A stretch of 64,000 nucleotides of DNA, from positions 5,084,001 to 5,148,000 of the forward strand of contig NC_063014.1 of assembly GCF_020509005.1 (NCBI RefSeq), written 5' to 3'. Position 1 is the stretch's first letter. Each line of letters begins with the position of its first letter. The stretch is from Fulvia fulva. Taxonomy: Eukaryota; Ascomycota; Dothideomycetes; Mycosphaerellales; Mycosphaerellaceae. The notes below the pieces were generated by a model, which saw only the letters and a program-made list of their open reading frames with translations, did no database searches and was not told the DNA's origin. This document shows positions 21,193 to 34,300 of the stretch, one piece after another. Position numbers and translations under genes: made by a program.

Positions 21193-22147
21193 TCAGGTCG
21201 AGTTGCTGTACATGGCCGGATTCGCCCTCTCCTGAGGCGTAGATTCGAAGAAGAGATGCTCTGGACTGTAGGGCTGCTGGATGTACGAGTCCTGCGCATT
21301 CGACGCTCTCGATGATGAGCATGTCGACAATGGGCTGACTCGTGTGGCTAGTCCGAACTGCTGCGTTTGACTATCGTCCTCGGTAGGCTGGTAGGTATAT
21401 GCATTCGTGCCCATGTCATGCTGAAGGTATTGAGTCTCGTTACTGATCGGTGGGTATGGCCAAGCGGTCGATTGGTCTGTTGCGATGGTCGGAGTCGGGA
21501 GATTGTTACCGGTGCTGTTGGATACTGGTGGAAACGACCATGAGTCTGCTTGAGGTCTGGCGATCGAGCTTGATACGCTCTGCATACTCACGTTGTTAGC
21601 CAGGCGTGGCGGTCCCGAAGGAGTCGTGTCCGCGATCACTGATGCTGCCGCGGAAGGTAGAGCTGGATCAGCCAGGTTGGACGCGGTTCCTTGTCTCTTC
21701 TGCTGGACGTGATTGAACGCTGCGTCAACCGAATGACCGGTTCGTAGACACACCAGTAACTCGACCGCTTCCGAGTCGCTGCCATGCTGCAAGACGTCTA
21801 TGATAGCATTCGCTCGCTCAAGACCTTGCTTATGGCCAGATAACTGTGCGAGCTCATTTTGTAAGTGTTGTCGCTTGGTGATGCCTTCTGCAGAGACGTC
21901 GAAATTGCACTCTATGCCACGAGACCGGCAACGGGAGCATACGGGGTGTTTGCCAGAGCACTATTGAAGTTGCTTGTCAGCACGATCGCGTCAGTGACAG
22001 AGCCGACAGTGGCTGGCTAGACGCGTGAGATACGCATTGGGTTGTAAGAAGACTCACCTTCACTTTGGAAGTACGACAAGCCACGCAAGCATTGGCGACT
22101 TGAGGGCGCCGCGGACTCTTCGGCACATTCATTTTCTTCGAGCCCAT
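21193..22147 (-). CDS. Zn2Cys6 binuclear-cluster transcription factor
   Basis: Two exons, 22147-22058 and 21960-21193, are joined across a 97-nt intron with GTGAGT donor and TAG acceptor; phase is kept and the product has 285 residues. The junction lies inside the DNA-binding domain and completes it: ACVACRTSKVK joins CSGKHPVCSRCRSRGIECNF, that is C-x2-C-x6-C-x6-C-x2-C-x6-C. A short linker and a helical segment (SEAVELLVCLRTGHSVDAAFNHVQ) follow, a pattern common after the cluster in fungal regulators. The C-terminal half is Ser/Pro/Gln/Asn-rich, as expected for an activation region. No fungal-specific middle homology domain is present, so this is a small member. The target genes are unknown. 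Confidence 0.85.
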
Positions 22148-24732
22148 CCCGGATCCAGCGCACTCCAGAACAGGAAGAGTCGGAAGACTGAGACGAGCAC
22201 GTCCCTGCCGATAGTCAGGTGCCCGACAGGTCAGCACGTGGTCAGGAGTGGATGAGGCTGCTGTTGGGACTTGGTAGCCTAAGGGCCGATAGTGGTCAAT
22301 GGCAAGTGAATGGACAAATGCGGGCTCGTGGGCGTGTCTCTGAGTCGTTGGAAGGTCATATGGTCACATATAATAAAGTTACCAACGGTCATGATATGCC
22401 CAATGTTGATGTAGGAGTGCAGACGGTGTTCGGAAATATCGCCGATCAAGAGGGAGGCGACTCCGGAGCAAATGCCCGCCTCCTTCAGGGCCCACAAATT
22501 CACCTAGAGGTACTTCTTGCACGCCGCTTTCTCTCCTTGTCACACAACATGCCACATTTTCGTACATCCACCAATATGCTCGCTACCAGCTCGCCCAACC
22601 CTTTGCTGGCTCATAGGAATGCAGCCAGCTGGAATTGATGCCGGGAGGCAAGACGAGGACGAGACTGGAGCGATGACGCATCTGATCGACACGCTGCATG
22701 CCGTGAGACTCCTCACTGAGAAGAGAAGCAGACACGTGATAGCTACTTGCTCACAATTCGTGGCACTGGAAGTGTAACAAGTCCAGCGCTCCTGGTTGAA
22801 GGTGAAAAATCGAAGCGATGTGGAATCGACGAGCATGCCGGCGAAGCATACACACGACGGTCCACAACCAGCCACCATTGCAGGACGATTGGACAATCGC
22901 GGCGTGCGCGGCAGGAGGAGGCTGTCTGGACGATGCGAACCCCTGGGTTAGTGCTCTCGGTGCTCATGCGAGCGAGGAGCACACACTCACCGCATCCACG
23001 CTTGGGCGCGGAACCGATTTCCTTTGACATACGCTGATTTGGCCTTGGGCGAACAGCGTCACCAGCGCGATGAACCTGACGATTTGGTGCCAATCATGAG
23101 TATACCATATGACGCAGAAGTCCCGGTTGGAACTCCATGACGCAGGTTGCAGAGTGCAGTCACCACATCCAATATATCAACTCGAATGTCTGCCTCGCCC
23201 AGAATCCTTGGAACAGCCTGCGAGTCGCCGTGCCCGCGAGCCGCGACATACCAGCGATCATTTCGTCACGGTATCTCTACGATCGGTCCTTGTCGCAGCA
23301 GTTCGATTGATGGTTGGTCGAAATCTTGTTGCGCGCCCGTACAACCTCGTCAATGCCAGCCTGATGGTGGGACAGACTGGCGATGACCATGGAAACACGT
23401 TGCTATCATAGGCCTCGAAGTGCGTGAACCTGCTATGCATGGAGCGTTATACCCCCTGTCGACTATGGAGAAGCGAAGTGGGAGGGAGGACGGTGTGCCC
23501 ATGGACATGCGACGTGCCGGAGAATATTCTAGAGCATCAGTTACCATTCTGTTGCGATGTTCTGTGCTGGTCCGAAAGTTTCAGGCGACAACCTCGCGGT
23601 CTGAATACAGCGGCATGTCAGGAGCGATTGTGGAACACTGGGTCTTTGACCGAGCACGGTCTAGCCCAGCCTTTGCCAAGCCGCGCCTGCCTGTTCGAGC
23701 CTGGGCTCCTGTCAGCAGAGAAAGTCTCATTGTACCTCGATCTGTCGCGATTTGATCTCTGATCCCTTTACCACAACTTGATTCCGCTTTCGAAAGTCCT
23801 GGCGCACAACAGCACGCCAATGTCTATCGCCACACCTTCTTCTGCAACAAGTCGCTCACGTTTCGCGACCACCAATCGGAAGATGTGCCAGGCGACGGTG
23901 AAGATGCAACCCATGCGAAGAGCCGTTCTGCCGGCAGTTGAACTTCACACCAGCATATTGAAGGGCATGTGGACGGTCCGGAAACAAGACGAGCTTCTGA
24001 CTGGAGAGTACAGCGTCTTCACCCCTGTCCTCGCAAGTTGCAACCAGTTACCCCAGGCAGATCCGCATAATGCTAGAAAGATCGATGAGTGGAAGCAACA
24101 GCCGGCCCAGAAATGCGCCGATCAAGCTCAAAGTAAGTTGCAAGTAGACGAGCGACAGCAATCGCGACCTGTGCGAGGCTTTAAGGGTGGCTTCGACGTG
24201 TAGGTTCTTGTCGAAGGGGGGCACGCGCCACCACCACCGCTTCCAGTTTATAAGCAGTTGCCGCGCCGCAGTGTCCCTGTTGTAGCTATTCAGAGGGGCA
24301 TGTGCTGTAGTCCAGTTGTTCAGCAGTGCAGTGATCTAGATGTCTTGATGCATTTGATGATGACGACGTCGCTCTGTCTGCAAGGTGGCAGAGGCTGCTC
24401 TATTCCGTTGATGGCGGTAAGGCTGCTCAACGATGGTGCAGGCGCATCGCATTGTGTACATGTAGACTGTAGTATTGTAGAGAGGCCGAGAGGGCGTTGT
24501 ATGGAGACGAAATCTTTGGAGTTTGGACCTTGCCGCCCAGCAGTCCCCCCCTTTGCCCCCCACCTTTGTGGCTCGAGCACGAAACGGCGTCATCTCTAGC
24601 GCGGCTGGTAGCTCGTGGCCACGGTAGCTTTCCCCTCCAAGCAGAAGGCAGACCGCCTGCCGCCAACAACTCGATCAACAATTCTCTACTCACACTGCCA
24701 CTCATCCTGCCAAAGGTACAGACACAGCAATA
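22148..24732. other. Long spacer of about 2.6 kb, no gene supported
   Basis: Several ORFs of 80-140 codons overlap on both strands, but none has a recognisable motif, and the longest lack a good ATG context. A pyrimidine-rich stretch with C runs near 24535-24570 lies upstream of GDI1 and may be part of its promoter. Confidence 0.35.
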
Positions 24733-26264
24733 ATGGAAGAGATAGCCCCGGAATACGATGTCGTCGTGCTTGGCACCGGTCTGACAGAGTGCATTCTGTC
24801 AGGCGTGGAGTCTGTCAAAGGCAAGAAGGTGCTGCATATGGACCGCAACGACCACTATGGCGGCGAGGCAGCGTCCGTCAACCTGGAGGCCATGTTCAAG
24901 AAGTACGGCAACTTCGACAACGGCACTGAGCCGTGGAAGAAGTATGGGCGATCCAACGATTGGAACATCGACCTCGTGCCCAAGCTCCTGATGAGCAATG
25001 GCGAGCTCACCAACATTCTCGTCTCCACCGACGTCACGCGCTATATCGAGTTCAAGCAGATTGCTGGCAGCTACGTGCAGCAAGGAAGTGGTGCTAAGGC
25101 AACCGTCGCCAAGGTGCCCAGTGATGCTGGCGAGGCCTTGAAGAGTCCGCTGATGGGCATCTTCGAGAAGAGGAGGGCGAAGAACTTCTTGCAGTGGGTT
25201 GGCAGCTTCGATGAGAACGACCCCGCCACGCACAATGGTATGACGCGCAAGAATGTGGACGTGGACGCTGAATAATGAAGACTCGGACACTGACAACACA
25301 CAGGCATGAATCTCTCGCAAACGACCATGAAGCAAGTCTACGACAAGTACGGCCTCGAGGCAACCACTCGCGACTTTATCGGCCACAGCATGGCCCTCTA
25401 CACCACCGACGACTACATCAACGCCAAGGGCGCGGCCAAGGATTGTATCGAGCGCATCCGGCTCTACGTCAACAGCATGGCCCGCTACGGCAAGAGCCCC
25501 TACATCTACCCACTTTACGGTCTAGGCGAACTGCCCCAGGGCTTCGCACGCCTGAGCGCAATCTACGGAGGTACTTACATGCTCAACACTATCATTGATG
25601 AGGTCAAGTACGAGAATGGCAAGGTTGCAGGCATCCGCGCGACCATGAAGGAGCGAGGGGAGGAGGGTGAAGGCATGAAGTTCGAAACCAAGTGCAAGAA
25701 GATCATTGCCGATCCATCATACTTCCCAGACAAGGTGCGAGTGGTCGGACACTACGTCAAGGCCATCTGCATTCTCAACCACCCCATCGACAAGACCGAC
25801 AACGCCGACTCGCTGCAGCTGATCATCCCACAATCCCAAGTCGGCAGGAAGCATGGTGAGGAGTACTCTACAGTGGGTGGCTGCTGATATCCCACTAACA
25901 CACTTTCACAGACATCTACATCGCCATGGTGTCCTCGAACCACAATGTCTGCCCCAAGGGCTACTACATTGCAATCGTCAGCACCGTCGCCGAGACCTCC
26001 GCAAACCACCATCTCGAGCTGCAGCCAGGTCTTGAACGTCTTGGCAAGATTGAGGAGCAATTCATGGGTCCACCAATCCCCATCTACGAGCCAATCGATG
26101 ATGGCGCAAAGGACAATGTGTTCATCAGCAAGAGCTACGACGCCAGCTCACACTTTGAGACCATGACTGACGATGTCCGCAACCTGTACCAGCGTACGGA
26201 AGGCGAGCCTCTCGTGGTAGAGGGATTGAAAGATGGCCAGAACTTGGTTGGTGGTGAAGAGTAA
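24733..26264 (+). CDS. GDI1: Rab GDP-dissociation inhibitor
   Basis: Three exons (24733-25237, 25304-25855, 25912-26264) total 1410 nt, 469 residues, the normal GDI length. The protein extracts prenylated GDP-bound Rab GTPases from membranes and recycles them. The N-terminus has the family's dinucleotide-fold remnant DVVVLGTGLTECILSG and the Rab-binding HMDRNDHYGGE. Further conserved blocks are PKLLMSNGELTNILVSTDVTRYIEFKQI, SMARYGKSPYIYPLYGLGELPQGFARLSAIYGG and ICILNHPI. The C-terminus (DGQNLVGGEE) is of the GDI, not the REP, type. Intron 1 (25238-25303, GTATGA) rebuilds HNGMNLSQ. Intron 2 (25856-25911, GTGAGG) rebuilds GRKHDIYIAMVSS. Confidence 0.96.
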
Positions 26265-26952
26265 GGAACGAACTAGGACACGAACCGTTATGAGATGTTT
26301 CGCCGGCACATTGAAGCCGTGATGCAGAAGCAGGATACCACAAACAAAGTAAGCTAGGATTGAGCTATGCTATTGCGAGCAGGAGCCGGTGTTGCTAGAC
26401 TGGATGGTGCTACAGATGCTGTTCATAAGAAAGTATTCTTATACTGATGCGCAATAGACTAGTGCTTCGCTCCATGGCCACGTTGTTAAGCAGAATCTCC
26501 CAAGCTCTTCAACCATCGCAGCTTCCGATTACCTTCGCTCGACGTTTTCGCTGCTGTCTAGCCCAACAATAGCATTCTCAAACTAATCGAACTCCTCGAC
26601 GCGATAGAGCGAGTGCTTAGGTACGAATCGGACTCAGCAACAAGGCTTCAGAGAACGACGTCTGCCGGTAGAGCGTCCTCACGGCACCTGCGTCTTAAGG
26701 GAGGCTTTGCCTGTACATCACATGTGAACGACACATACATCGGATGCGGCGAGTCTGCCTGCGCGGCCGTCAATGTAGAAGTCCGTTCGCATTCACGTGA
26801 AATTCACTCCCAGGTGGCCAGTGCATCTACCCGGAACGCCACGAACGTTTGCTATACATGAGACAGAAGTCTCAATGCAATCAACCACCTCACCTCAACA
26901 CCCCGACAACATCTGACTTTCCGCGAGAGACCACCACATCCCCCACTCGACC
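26265..26952. other. Spacer, no gene seen
   Basis: 688 bp between GDI1 and the next gene. Nothing is supported beyond likely promoter sequence. Confidence 0.3.
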
Positions 26953-28089
26953 ATGAAATACCACTACTGCAAAAAGAACGAACTGATCAAATTCGCGCGC
27001 GATCGCAACCTCACCGTCCCCAACACCGCCCAAATACCCATCAAAGGCCCCTACCATCGCGACTACATCCAAGCCCTCCGACAAGCCGATCGCGATGTAA
27101 CCTTCCGCTTCCTCTCCCTCCCCGCCGAGATGCGCACATGGATCTACAAGGACCTTCTCATCCTTCAGGACGCCTTCACCTGCCACCCGCAAATCCTGCG
27201 CGTATGCAAGCAGATCAACCAGGAAGCCTCGAACATTTTGTACGGCGATAATCTCTTCGAGGCCAAGATGCACCCGGACGGCGTTTATGCGCATGGTGTG
27301 AAGTGTGGCGAGTACAGACCGACGTATACCGCAGCTAGGCTGCCCGTTGATTACACTCTACTCCGATGGCCAGACTTCCTCAGTCGCGTCCAGTTTCTTC
27401 ACGTCTCTATTCCGGTCCACCCGTGGAGCGCGCACACCAACACGTTCTGGCTCACGGCGGGATCGCGATTGCCTGCACTTGGCAATGTGCTGCACTCTCT
27501 GGCGACATTTCTCAAGTCCGGCAACCGCCTGAGGTACTGCGCCATTGAGATTCCAGCGGCGCGCTTTGCGCCAGAACTTGACTCCGATGCTGTGGACACT
27601 GCCTGCTATCCACTGCGACTGCTCGGCCCACGCATCACTATCAAGCTCTTCGACAGCGCCATGGATCGCGATGTGCACATTCTGACCTCACCTAGCTCCG
27701 GCATCGATGGGACTGAGTCGCTCGGCTACAAGACGTCCATCGCGTGCAACGCAGTAGTCACAGCGTCAGAGCTCGCGCTTCGAGCGGTGAGTGTCAGCGG
27801 CGGGAGACAGGCTGGTCTGGAGGATACGGTGTTCTACATTGCTGGTTGGAGTGCGCTTCGAGGCCTGAAAGAGGTGTTGCGACGAGGTCCGCAAACATCG
27901 AGGGCTTGTACCGGGGCTGTGTCGGCGGCGGTGCAGAAGGCGCGGTGGGAGATGGAGGCGGTCGGTGCGGCCGGTGTGGGGACGGAGTTAAATCAACGAG
28001 TTCAGGAGCTGTTGCGTATGGAAGTTGATCTGAGGGTCGCGGGAGAGGAGGAGGGGCAAGGGGGAGAAGGGGAAGGCTCTGATGCTTGA
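26953..28089 (+). CDS. F-box-like fungal protein of unknown function
   Basis: This is a single exon of 378 residues. At about residues 54-100 it shows FRFLSLPAEMRTWIYKDLLI, then HPQILRVCKQINQEASNILYGDNLF. This is the Leu-Pro-x-Glu-x-Arg helix followed by the RVCKQINQEA...LYG..F block that marks a very large family of fungal F-box-like proteins, expanded in Dothideomycetes. The middle is rich in hydrophobic/aromatic residues without repeats. The C-terminus carries a Gly/Glu-rich acidic tail (EEEGQGGEGEG). Such proteins may be substrate adaptors of SCF ubiquitin ligases, but that is an inference. It is the intact counterpart of the damaged orphan at 14862. Confidence 0.8.
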   Translation: MKYHYCKKNELIKFARDRNLTVPNTAQIPIKGPYHRDYIQALRQADRDVTFRFLSLPAEMRTWIYKDLLILQDAFTCHPQILRVCKQINQEASNILYGDNLFEAKMHPDGVYAHGVKCGEYRPTYTAARLPVDYTLLRWPDFLSRVQFLHVSIPVHPWSAHTNTFWLTAGSRLPALGNVLHSLATFLKSGNRLRYCAIEIPAARFAPELDSDAVDTACYPLRLLGPRITIKLFDSAMDRDVHILTSPSSGIDGTESLGYKTSIACNAVVTASELALRAVSVSGGRQAGLEDTVFYIAGWSALRGLKEVLRRGPQTSRACTGAVSAAVQKARWEMEAVGAAGVGTELNQRVQELLRMEVDLRVAGEEEGQGGEGEGSDA

Positions 28090-31000
28090 GGGTGCGTCGT
28101 TGTCGGAGAAGGACCGTAGTGTAGTCGACCGACGGTGTAGTCGTCAGCTGTAACGACATTCGATAGCTGTGACGCAGCGATGAGCGTGACAGGGCGGATA
28201 CAATCCATGGCGGCGGGATCTGCATATTACCTTCTACTTGGCAATAGGTCAACCTGCAGGCATCGTAGAACAACCAACGAGAAAAGTTGTGTCTGAACCT
28301 GAGCACGCGCTCTATCGCGTCGAGGAGTTTAGGAGTTTAGTTAGGCCGAAGATGCTATCATTAGGCTGGACAGCAGCAAACACGTCGAACGAAGCCAATC
28401 TTGAATGACACAGATCATGTCTTGCGAAGCTAGCGCAGCACGCTTGACACCAAGCACATCATGTCGTACCTCACCAACACCGGGCAGACATGCGCCATTG
28501 AACATGGCCACTATCGCCAGTCTCTGTTCCCACCCAGTGGTCGAGGCTTTGGGTAAAGCACAGCGATGCATAGACATCTCCTGTCGCTCGTTACGGAGAG
28601 GTCCGCCCGGTATTGCCGTGCGTAGGCAACATCCTCTGGGAGCTCCCTCGCGGCACACCGAGTATCACATGGCCCTCCCCACTCTTCAACGTCCTCTCAG
28701 GGTCAACCTCTTGCCCAAGATCCCCAAGCAGTGCAGATTGCCATGGTTTGGCGGTGGTGGTTCGGAGCGTGATGTGCTTCTGCCGCAGTTGTGTTGCCTG
28801 TCTTACACAAATCGGCGGAGCTGTGCAGTGCTTCAGCAGTATACAGTGTAATGTGCCTACTCTTGTGACAGGGCAGATGCAGTTTCGCATACAATATGTT
28901 GTTTAGAGACGGACAATGATACTGTAACCTTGGAAGTTGAAGTGGAAACTCGGCGGAGTGAGCTCAGGAAGCCTCGTGGGACGGCCGCATCTGGGATCAG
29001 GCATGGACCTTCGCCCTCCATATACTGAACCCATAGCAGACACTCGTCAGAGGTTCGACAGAGGCGGCTGGATGACGCTGGTCTGTTACGTATGGTACTG
29101 CAGCCTTGCACAATCTTTGGGAGGTGCGGTGCGCCGTATACCGGCCATCGCCGCTGATCTCAGAACGGCCACACCACGATGTTCGTACAAAACGCGTCAT
29201 ACTGGCACGACGCCATGGCTCTCATATGACGTTGTTGTGGTGTGAAAGGATCCCAAAACATGGATGAGTGCACGCGGCCGCATCCATGCCTTCCAAGGCC
29301 ACTGGTGTTGATCAGCCGATTCTCCATGTTCGCAGCAGGAACCTGTAGGCGATGCGTCGAACGATTCAGCAGGTCAGCTATGACTGCACACGGCGGATTC
29401 CTTCGCGCTCCATTCTCAACACCTATGGGCTTGTGTGATTGTGGACCCTTTGCTCGCCAGTCGATCGCGAAAGCTCTCGCGGACGGGAATCTCGTTGCGT
29501 GGACACTACGATCATGGGACGAATCTGGATCCCTCAAGCTAGCTCCATACTGCTCTTGCTCTGCAGGCCAACGCATGCTTTCAACAGAGCGACCGCACTG
29601 ATCTCAACAACGATATCTGATGCCACAGCGGCTCAAATGTTGCTGTATGTCCAGCTGCCTCATTCAGACTAGAATGCTTCGACTGTGCTATGCGGGCCTT
29701 GATCGTGCTATACGAGACTTGATTGTTCTCACGCATGCCTATCACGTTTATGTAAGCTTGAACTTCAGGCCAGATGCGGATAGCGACGGTCCTGCCAGAT
29801 AAAGTCCTTTTGCGCAGCGCTTGCGCAGGAACATGAAGGAACATGCTTTGCGGTCACACGCTGCTTGGGGCTCTTCGCCGATGGTCAACACGCTGCGACG
29901 CATGGCCGAAGGTTCGACCTACTTCCTATTTCAGCTGCCTCTTTCAGCAGGATCGGCAAAGCTGCGAGCATATTCAATATTGTGACCCAGTCGACTGATC
30001 TTTACAGCCTTGGCAGGTGCAGCACTAGCAAGCAACAATGCAGCTGACTGCAATGGAATTCCAGAGAGCTTCCACTTTGAGCAAGTCCGACCAAGCAGCT
30101 GCAGGTACTATAGTGTTGACACAGAAAAGCAGCAGTACTGCTAGTGCTACTATCGTAGCTAATCGGCACGACCTATCAACCAAGTTTTACAACCGCCTTC
30201 GGTGCTGTAAACTGTCCGCCCATTAGCGGTCTAATTTGTGCAGGCTGATAGCACTTGCACAAAGAGGGAGGTGATAAGGTGCTAATTATGCTTGGCATGA
30301 GCTGCGAGATCGGGCAGGTGTCCACAGTTACTGTTACCGGAAGGACATCGTACAGCGCATACCAGCAATCAAGACAGGTCTTCACAAGCCAATTGGACTA
30401 CACATGAAATGAAGTGACACCTCGGTGGGCAACAGGATACCGCGGATCTTAGCGTTCCATGGGCTCCAGACTGTCAAACGACGCACGCGGCTTGCTCGTG
30501 GCGGCTTAAGTGACGGCAGGTAGCGACGGGAGTGTTCGACTTCAATGTTGGCTGTGCGACATGCTACACAGTACCGAAGGCAAAGGCGGCTCGATGCTCA
30601 CGAGCACGAGGTCCGGTACAGAGTTGCACGTATGGGCCTTTCGAGACAGCGCCTCAGCCCTTGCGCAATCGCACACAAAGTGGCACGGCATCGTGTAAGG
30701 CCATCGAAGATGTCGCCATAGATCTGCCCTGCGCCGGGAGGCGTTTGTGAAACGGGCTGTGGTGGAGAGGAGCTCCTCGAAACGCCTCCCACGCCTCTCC
30801 GTCTGCATGCTGCACTAATTGGAATCCATCATTGTCACATTCTGAAGACAATGACAAACTTGACTTTCATCTCGGCCGTGGCGTGCACACATTTGACGAC
30901 GTTTCGAGACAACGACCACATGCACCGGCGAGCATGTCTGGGTTGAGCTGTTTCTCCGCTTCAGGCTTCAGCTGCCACATGGCCGAAGCAACGTCGAACG

Positions 31001-31914
31001 TTGCTATACCGCCTCTGCAGCACAAATGCGTCCTCGATTGGCTGGTGGCAATGCTCCCACAAAGACAACATTCTCGAACGCTATCACAACGGTACAATCC
31101 TCCGACTACAAGCACGCATTGGCGTTGCTTGAGACACACAGGTGCTGTGATCTGATTAAGCCACATACGGCAGGTCGAGCTTGAACTGTGGTCTATCAAA
31201 GAATTTCACGATCCTTCAGAAACATGTCATTGGTCCAGTCGGTGGCTGCAAGCGTTGACGTTGGAACGGCTCAACTTGGCATCCTCTTGAGTCTTGACAC
31301 TTTCCAAGACGAGCGTTGGATCGGCCGTTGCCAAGCTGGCTGCGATCGAGACTTGAGAGGTCAGGCGAGCACCGAGTGAAGCAAGTCGACAAAGCTCCGG
31401 TCCAACGAACGATGCATGCAGGCGTTCATCTGTAATGCTGGTCATGCCGCTGCCAGGCACTATCCGCCCGTCAAGGTCATACAGCCAACCACCTTTGTCG
31501 GAAATGTCAATATCACCCACATCGAGCAAGAATGATGTGCCAAACCTTAGCGCATGTTCACCATTCCCTGCAAGCCCGCTGCACGTCAAGACGGGACGCT
31601 CCTCATGAAGATATTACTGCCGCGAGGAGGCGACTGGTCAAAGACATTATGCTTTTGGGGTGCGTGCTATCGACCACCGCTCGAACGCAATATGTTGTGT
31701 AAGTGGCCATGCGATTGTCACGAAGGCGAGGGCTACCAACATATGCGCCTCGGCCTTAGCTGTGTTCGCAGTGACACCCAACACCACTGTCGCCGGTGAG
31801 CATCTCTATAAAGATAACGTCTATTCCCACCTCGAACTGAGATCAGCACTCAACCAACTCTCTCTTCTCAAGACAAAGATTTAACAGCATCAATCACTGA
31901 CCCAAGCTTCGAAC
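28090..31914. other. Long gene-poor stretch of 3.8 kb
   Basis: I find no gene I can support. ORFs are at most about 170 codons and are shadows or motif-free. One minus-strand frame (31589-31227, with no early ATG) is a possible gene remnant. CpA and TpG are frequent, so the stretch is not RIPed. A TATA-like TATAAAG at about 31807 and the following leader belong to the protease gene. Confidence 0.35.
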
Positions 31915-33255
31915 ATGAAGTCCGTTCTTAGCCTGCTCCTGGCTCTGCCAGCAGTGTTCGCCGAGCCAACTATCAACCGACGACAAACGGCCGAAACCAT
32001 CCCAAATCGATGGATTGCTCAGATCAACGAGAACTCTCCTCTCGCCACTGTCTTGACCACAATTCAGACTCTCACCGGTGTCTCACCAAAGCGTCGGTAT
32101 GAGATCGGTTCCTTCAAGGGCTTCGCCTTCGAGGGTGATGACAGGGTCCTCGACCTTCTCCAGACTGTCGGTGCAATCAAGAGCATCGAGCCAGACAAGA
32201 GAGTCTACACTACCGCTCCAGTCGGACAGGTGGGTTCACGAATCATAGTTCCATATGAAGCTCTACTGATGATAACATAGCTCGCTGAGCGTGCTCTGAC
32301 ATCTCAGAACCCATCAACATGGGGTTTGGGCCGAATCTCTCACAGATCAAGGGGCTCCAACGTCTATGTTTACGACGACAGCGCTGGTGCCAACACAGAC
32401 ATCTACATCATTGACACTGGAATCTACGCTGGCCACTCAGACTTTGGAGGCCGTGCTCGTGCTGGTGCCAATTTCGTTGAGCAAGAGTCCGCCACCGATG
32501 GCAACGGTCACGGCACCCACTGCGCTGGAACAACTGGCAGCAACACTTACGGAGTCGCAAAGAGGGCCAACCTCATCGGCGTCAAGGTCTTGGGCTCTGA
32601 CGGATCGGGCACAAACTCTGATGTTATTGCAGGCATCCAGTGGGCTGTGAACAATGCGAGGAACTCGGGCCGTACATCGCGCTCTGTCATCTCTATGTCC
32701 CTTGGTGGAGCTTTCGACCAGGCCTCCAACAACGCTGTTGCCCAAGCTGTCCAGGCTGGTGTCTTCGTCGCTGTCGCTGCTGGAAACGATGGCAGGAATG
32801 CTGCCAACTACTCACCAGCCTCTGAGAGCTCTGCATGCACTGTCGGCGCCACCGACATCAACGATAACCGCGCTAGCTTCTCCAACTTTGGCTCCATCCT
32901 CGACATCTTTGCCCCAGGTGTCAACATTCAATCTACCTGGATCGGCTCCTCCACTGCCACCAACACCATCTCCGGAACATCGATGGCCACTCCACACATT
33001 GCTGGTCTCGCCGCCTACTTGATTGCTCTCGAGGGTGCCCGCTCCCCAGCTGCTCTCTGCTCTCGCATCCAGTCTCTTTCGACCAGGGTATATATACCCC
33101 TCCAAACACACTGATGAACACTGCTAACGATCAGCAGAACGTTGTCGTCAACGCTGGCTCAGGAAGCCCGAACTACCTTGCCTACAACGGTAAGTCCATG
33201 CTCACCCATAGATTCTGACGAACACCACTAACGAGCCGCAGGCAACGGTGCATAA
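31915..33255 (+). CDS. Secreted subtilisin-like serine protease (S8A, proteinase K type)
   Basis: Four exons (31915-32229, 32281-33087, 33138-33189, 33242-33255) total 1188 nt, 395 residues. Residues 1-16 are a signal peptide (hydrophobic LLLALPAVFA). An inhibitor-I9 propeptide follows to about residue 108 (RWIAQINENS, YEIGSFKGFAFEGDD). The mature enzyme shows the triad: Asp in YIIDTGIY (about 150), His in GNGHGTHCAGT (about 182) and Ser in GTSMATPHIAG (about 339). The C-terminal end PNYLAYNGNGA comes from two tiny exons, as in many fungal subtilases. A TATAAAG sits about 110 bp upstream. Such enzymes digest external protein and are often virulence or saprotrophy factors. It is the last intact gene before the transposon block. 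Confidence 0.95.
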
Positions 33256-33659
33256 ATCGACAGAACTTCGAGAGAACAGATTTCTCAGTGATGATTGATG
33301 ACTTTATGGCACTTGGATCGAGAGGGAGAGAAAAGTTCAACGGAGCATTGAGCGAGGAATCGTGGTGGAGTTGGCTTAGAAGCAGGAATCATTTGATTCA
33401 AGGTTCGTTGTGCATACTCTGTGCATAGTCGTTGCCTACATACCCCCATAACAGAGATGTCTCTTCCCCAGCATTGTATTCGAAAGTATGGGCTTCATAT
33501 ATCGGTAGACTGTGGCCCGGCCAGGTCTGAGGTCGATTATTGACATGGTCAGCGGACGGCCATCTTTTAGCAGGACTTTGAAAGTCCCACTAAATTTTAG
33601 CTCGGCTCAACTAAGCATTGCTTGACTCAGATTTGCCGGGACCTTAGGGTATCCAAGCA
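33256..33659. other. Spacer between protease gene and transposon block
   Basis: No gene is seen. Base usage is still like the left half; the TpA-rich RIPed composition starts at about 33.66 kb. Confidence 0.35.
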
Positions 33660-34300
33660 ACAGGCAAAACCTATACGGCAGGCTCTTTAATCCTATACGG
33701 CAGGCGATCTTTAATTAAGTAGATTAGTAGATAAGTTAGTCCTAATAATAAGACGATTACCTACTAAAATAAGGTGTCTTAGCGGAACACGTTATATATC
33801 TACTTAGTACCTTACTATCGCTCTTTTTACCTATAATCTATTTACCTCGATATTACTATGTCTCTTAATATTGCTCTAGCTTTATAGATAATACCTTCTT
33901 AAGTAGTCGCTACTTTCGGCTTTACGTAGTTACTACTATATTCGATATCGCCGCCGCCGCTAATCGCTTTATAAGTAGATTACGAGTCCGCTCTCTTTCT
34001 TAGGGATAGTAATACTAAGGAGGACTTTAGCGATAAGGAAGACGCTCCGTATTATCGCGATCTAAGTGTATATAACTATAGGTAATAGCCTATTATCAAA
34101 ACTTAAGGCTACGTACGCTAAGAATTAGGTAACTAATTAGTTACCTATAGCCTCTTTAAGAGTAATACCCGTCTATTCTAGATAGGTATATATAATATAT
34201 AGTCTAATTTTACAACACCCTTTATAAGCCCGTATAATGACTTTCTATACTTCTAACGTAATACGTATAAGTCGGAAGATAAGGAGAATAAGGTAATATC
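33660..34300. mobile_element. RIPed remnant of unknown transposon type
   Basis: CpA and TpG almost vanish here and TpA-rich words dominate, so this stretch has the same mutation signature as the elements to the right. Near its left end CCTATACGGCAGGC occurs twice, 23 bp apart (about 33669 and 33692). No frame can be assigned to a known transposase or polymerase by eye. It ends where the Copia LTR begins at 34301. Confidence 0.5.

Noticed and set aside
23820..24203. Small plus-strand gene of about 128 codons
   Set aside because: No motif, no splice partner and no conservation evidence available.
31227..31589. Minus-strand 120-codon ORF
   Set aside because: It starts from TTG with no early ATG and has no recognisable domain; mentioned only as a possible remnant.
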